Positions 14,040 to 14,872 of a stretch of 14,872 nucleotides of DNA are shown in pieces. Origin of the DNA: Bacteroidales bacterium (lineage in GTDB: Bacteria > Bacteroidota > Bacteroidia > Bacteroidales > UBA932); the NCBI GenBank assembly GCA_017631875.1, contig JAGBSL010000080.1, forward strand, positions 1 to 14,872, in the 5' to 3' direction. Position 1 is the stretch's first letter; the number at the start of each line of letters is the position of its first letter. Both the position numbers and the translations under genes were made by a program. The notes under the pieces were generated by a model, which did not search any database, was not told where the DNA came from, and was given only the letters and a program-made list of their open reading frames with translations.

Positions 14040-14378
14040 ATGCTTAAACAGTACGAAACCGTTTTCATTGCAACTCCCGTTTTGTCTGAGGCTCAGATGA
14101 AGGAAGCGGTAGCAAAGTACACTAACTACCTCAAGGAGCGTGGTGCAGAGATTGTGTACGAGGAGGACTGGGGACTTAGGCAGCTCGCTTACCCAATCCA
14201 GAAGAAGACAACAGGATTCTATTATCTTATCGAGTTCAAGGCTGAGCCTACACTCATCGCAAGACTCGAGACTCAGTATCGTCGCGACGAGAGAATCATG
14301 AGATTCCTCACTTTCGCTATGGACAAGCACGCAGTTGCTTACGCTGAGAGAAGAAGAGCTAACAAACAGGCTAAATAA
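14040..14378 (+). CDS. rpsF: 30S ribosomal protein bS6
   Basis: bS6 binds the platform of the 30S subunit as a partner of bS18. The 112 residues begin [10 protein letters not shown], the usual opening (Y-E-x-V/T-F), and include [21 protein letters not shown], the conserved 'WG.r.LAYpI.k...G.Y' block, and ERIMRFLTF near residue 83-91. The frame is open from a GTG at 13980, but that codon lies in the leader hairpin; the ATG at 14040 gives the normal protein start. It has an A-rich upstream region (ACAAACAAA) and no Shine-Dalgarno, unlike the two genes that follow. Confidence 0.97.
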   Translation: MLKQYETVFIATPVLSEAQMKEAVAKYTNYLKERGAEIVYEEDWGLRQLAYPIQKKTTGFYYLIEFKAEPTLIARLETQYRRDERIMRFLTFAMDKHAVAYAERRRANKQAK

Positions 14379-14381
14379 TTT

Positions 14382-14387
14382 AGGAGG
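14382..14387 (+). promoter_or_regulatory. Strong Shine-Dalgarno before rpsR
   Basis: AGGAGG with 9 bases to the ATG at 14397, starting 3 bases after the rpsF stop codon. It is exceptional here, because apart from rplI none of the other start codons in the window has such a site. Published work on Bacteroidota reports strong SDs before bS21 and/or bS18 genes and proposes that they mediate self-regulation. Confidence 0.9.
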
Positions 14388-14396
14388 ACAAGAATT

Positions 14397-14663
14397 ATGG
14401 CACAGAACAATGAAATCCGTTATCTCAACCCTCCTACAGTAGAGGTTAGAAAGAAGAAGTACTGCCGTTTCAAGAAGGCAGGTATCAAGTATGTTGATTA
14501 CAAGGATGCTGAGTTCCTCAAGAGATTCCTTAACGAGCAGGGTAAGATCCTTCCTCGTCGTCTCACCGGTACTTCACTCAAGTTCCAGAGAAAGGTAGCT
14601 CAGGCAGTGAAGAGAGCAAGACATCTTGCACTTCTTCCATACGTAACAGACCTTTTGAAATAA
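14397..14663 (+). CDS. rpsR: 30S ribosomal protein bS18
   Basis: bS18 pairs with bS6 on the 30S platform next to the 3' end of 16S rRNA. The 88 residues contain [18 protein letters not shown] (20-37), the usual 'K.C.fc......iDYKd' region with one Cys left, and [19 protein letters not shown] (49-67) followed by [13 protein letters not shown] (70-82). In Bacteroidota, bS18 with bS6 and bS21 helps hide the anti-Shine-Dalgarno of 16S rRNA. The gene lies 18 bp after rpsF and has a strong SD. Confidence 0.98.
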   Translation: MAQNNEIRYLNPPTVEVRKKKYCRFKKAGIKYVDYKDAEFLKRFLNEQGKILPRRLTGTSLKFQRKVAQAVKRARHLALLPYVTDLLK

Positions 14664-14665
14664 TA

Positions 14666-14671
14666 AGGAGG
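14666..14671 (+). promoter_or_regulatory. Strong Shine-Dalgarno before rplI
   Basis: AGGAGG within AAGGAGG, 8 bases before the ATG at 14680 and just after the rpsR stop codon. The flanking sequence AGGAGGACA is the same as before rpsR, so the two sites may share an origin or a function. Confidence 0.88.
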
Positions 14672-14679
14672 ACAGCAAT

Positions 14680-14872
14680 ATGGAGATTATTCTTAAGAAG
14701 GATGTGGCAAACCTTGGCCACGCAGACGACATCGTCAATGTAAAGACAGGATACGCTGTCAACTACCTTATCCCACAGGGCTTCGCTATTATGGCAACTC
14801 CTTCTGCAAAGAAGGTACACGCTGAGAATCTTCGTCAGCGCGCTCATAAGATCGCTAAGTTCGTAGGTGATG
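14680..14872 (+). CDS. rplI: 50S ribosomal protein bL9, cut by right edge
   Basis: The first 64 residues are present, starting [22 protein letters not shown], the family opening, then [17 protein letters not shown], then the start of the long connecting helix ([16 protein letters not shown]). bL9 binds 23S rRNA near the L1 stalk with its N-terminal domain and extends a helix outward. The usual arginine in GYARN(F/Y)LIP is Val here (GYAVNYLIP), a change at a commonly conserved rRNA-facing position. It lies 16 bp after rpsR, completing the common rpsF-rpsR-rplI order. The C-terminal domain is outside the window. Confidence 0.96.
   Translation, partial: MEIILKKDVANLGHADDIVNVKTGYAVNYLIPQGFAIMATPSAKKVHAENLRQRAHKIAKFVGD

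Overview
The window is chromosomal DNA from a member of the Bacteroidota, most likely order Bacteroidales (inference). Four things point there. The upstream regions carry TAnnTTTG-type -7 boxes, one of them with a TTTG -33 box 20 bp upstream. Most start codons have no Shine-Dalgarno (SD) sequence. An adjacent pair of genes matches the glycine-lipid acyltransferases glsB/glsA known from Bacteroides. The flavodiiron protein and a bacterial deoxyhypusine-synthase-like protein fit the same group. No phage, transposase, CRISPR array, tRNA or rRNA gene was seen. No stretch longer than 300 bases lacks a gene.

Layout. 1-890 (-): a deoxyhypusine-synthase-like gene running off the left edge. It diverges from lysA (1073-2278, +), which is followed by ffh (2350-3684, +) and a strong terminator. 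3746-5785 (-): a LuxR-type regulator with a degenerate receiver domain, followed 3 bp later by trkH. 5953-7131 (+): the flavodiiron protein fprA, ending at a bidirectional terminator shared with the convergent gene at 7247-8254 (-), a ketopantoate-reductase-family gene. Upstream of that lies a membrane acyltransferase gene (8382-9551, -). It diverges from a methyltransferase gene (9625-10353, +) across a perfect 12-bp inverted repeat. 10320-13499 (-): an operon of APC permease, glsA and glsB. 13647-13937 (+): a small two-helix membrane protein. 14040 to the right edge (+): the ribosomal protein operon rpsF-rpsR-rplI, with rplI cut by the window.

How the genes work together. The clearest functional unit is permease-glsA-glsB: two acyltransferases predicted to make mono- and di-acylated glycine lipids, with an amino-acid permease gene overlapping the first by 20 bp. 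lysA makes lysine from diaminopimelate, ffh directs membrane-protein targeting, trkH imports potassium, and fprA detoxifies oxygen or nitric oxide. bS6, bS18 and bL9 are ribosomal proteins.

Most notable observations. rpsR and rplI carry textbook SD sequences while the other starts here have none. This fits the proposal that Bacteroidota ribosomes hide their anti-SD with bS6, bS18 and bS21, and that bS18 uses an SD for self-control. Two families of small palindromic repeats are present, each in two copies whose stems differ but still pair. The window holds no single large undescribed system; the most novel material is regulatory and in unusual gene pairings.
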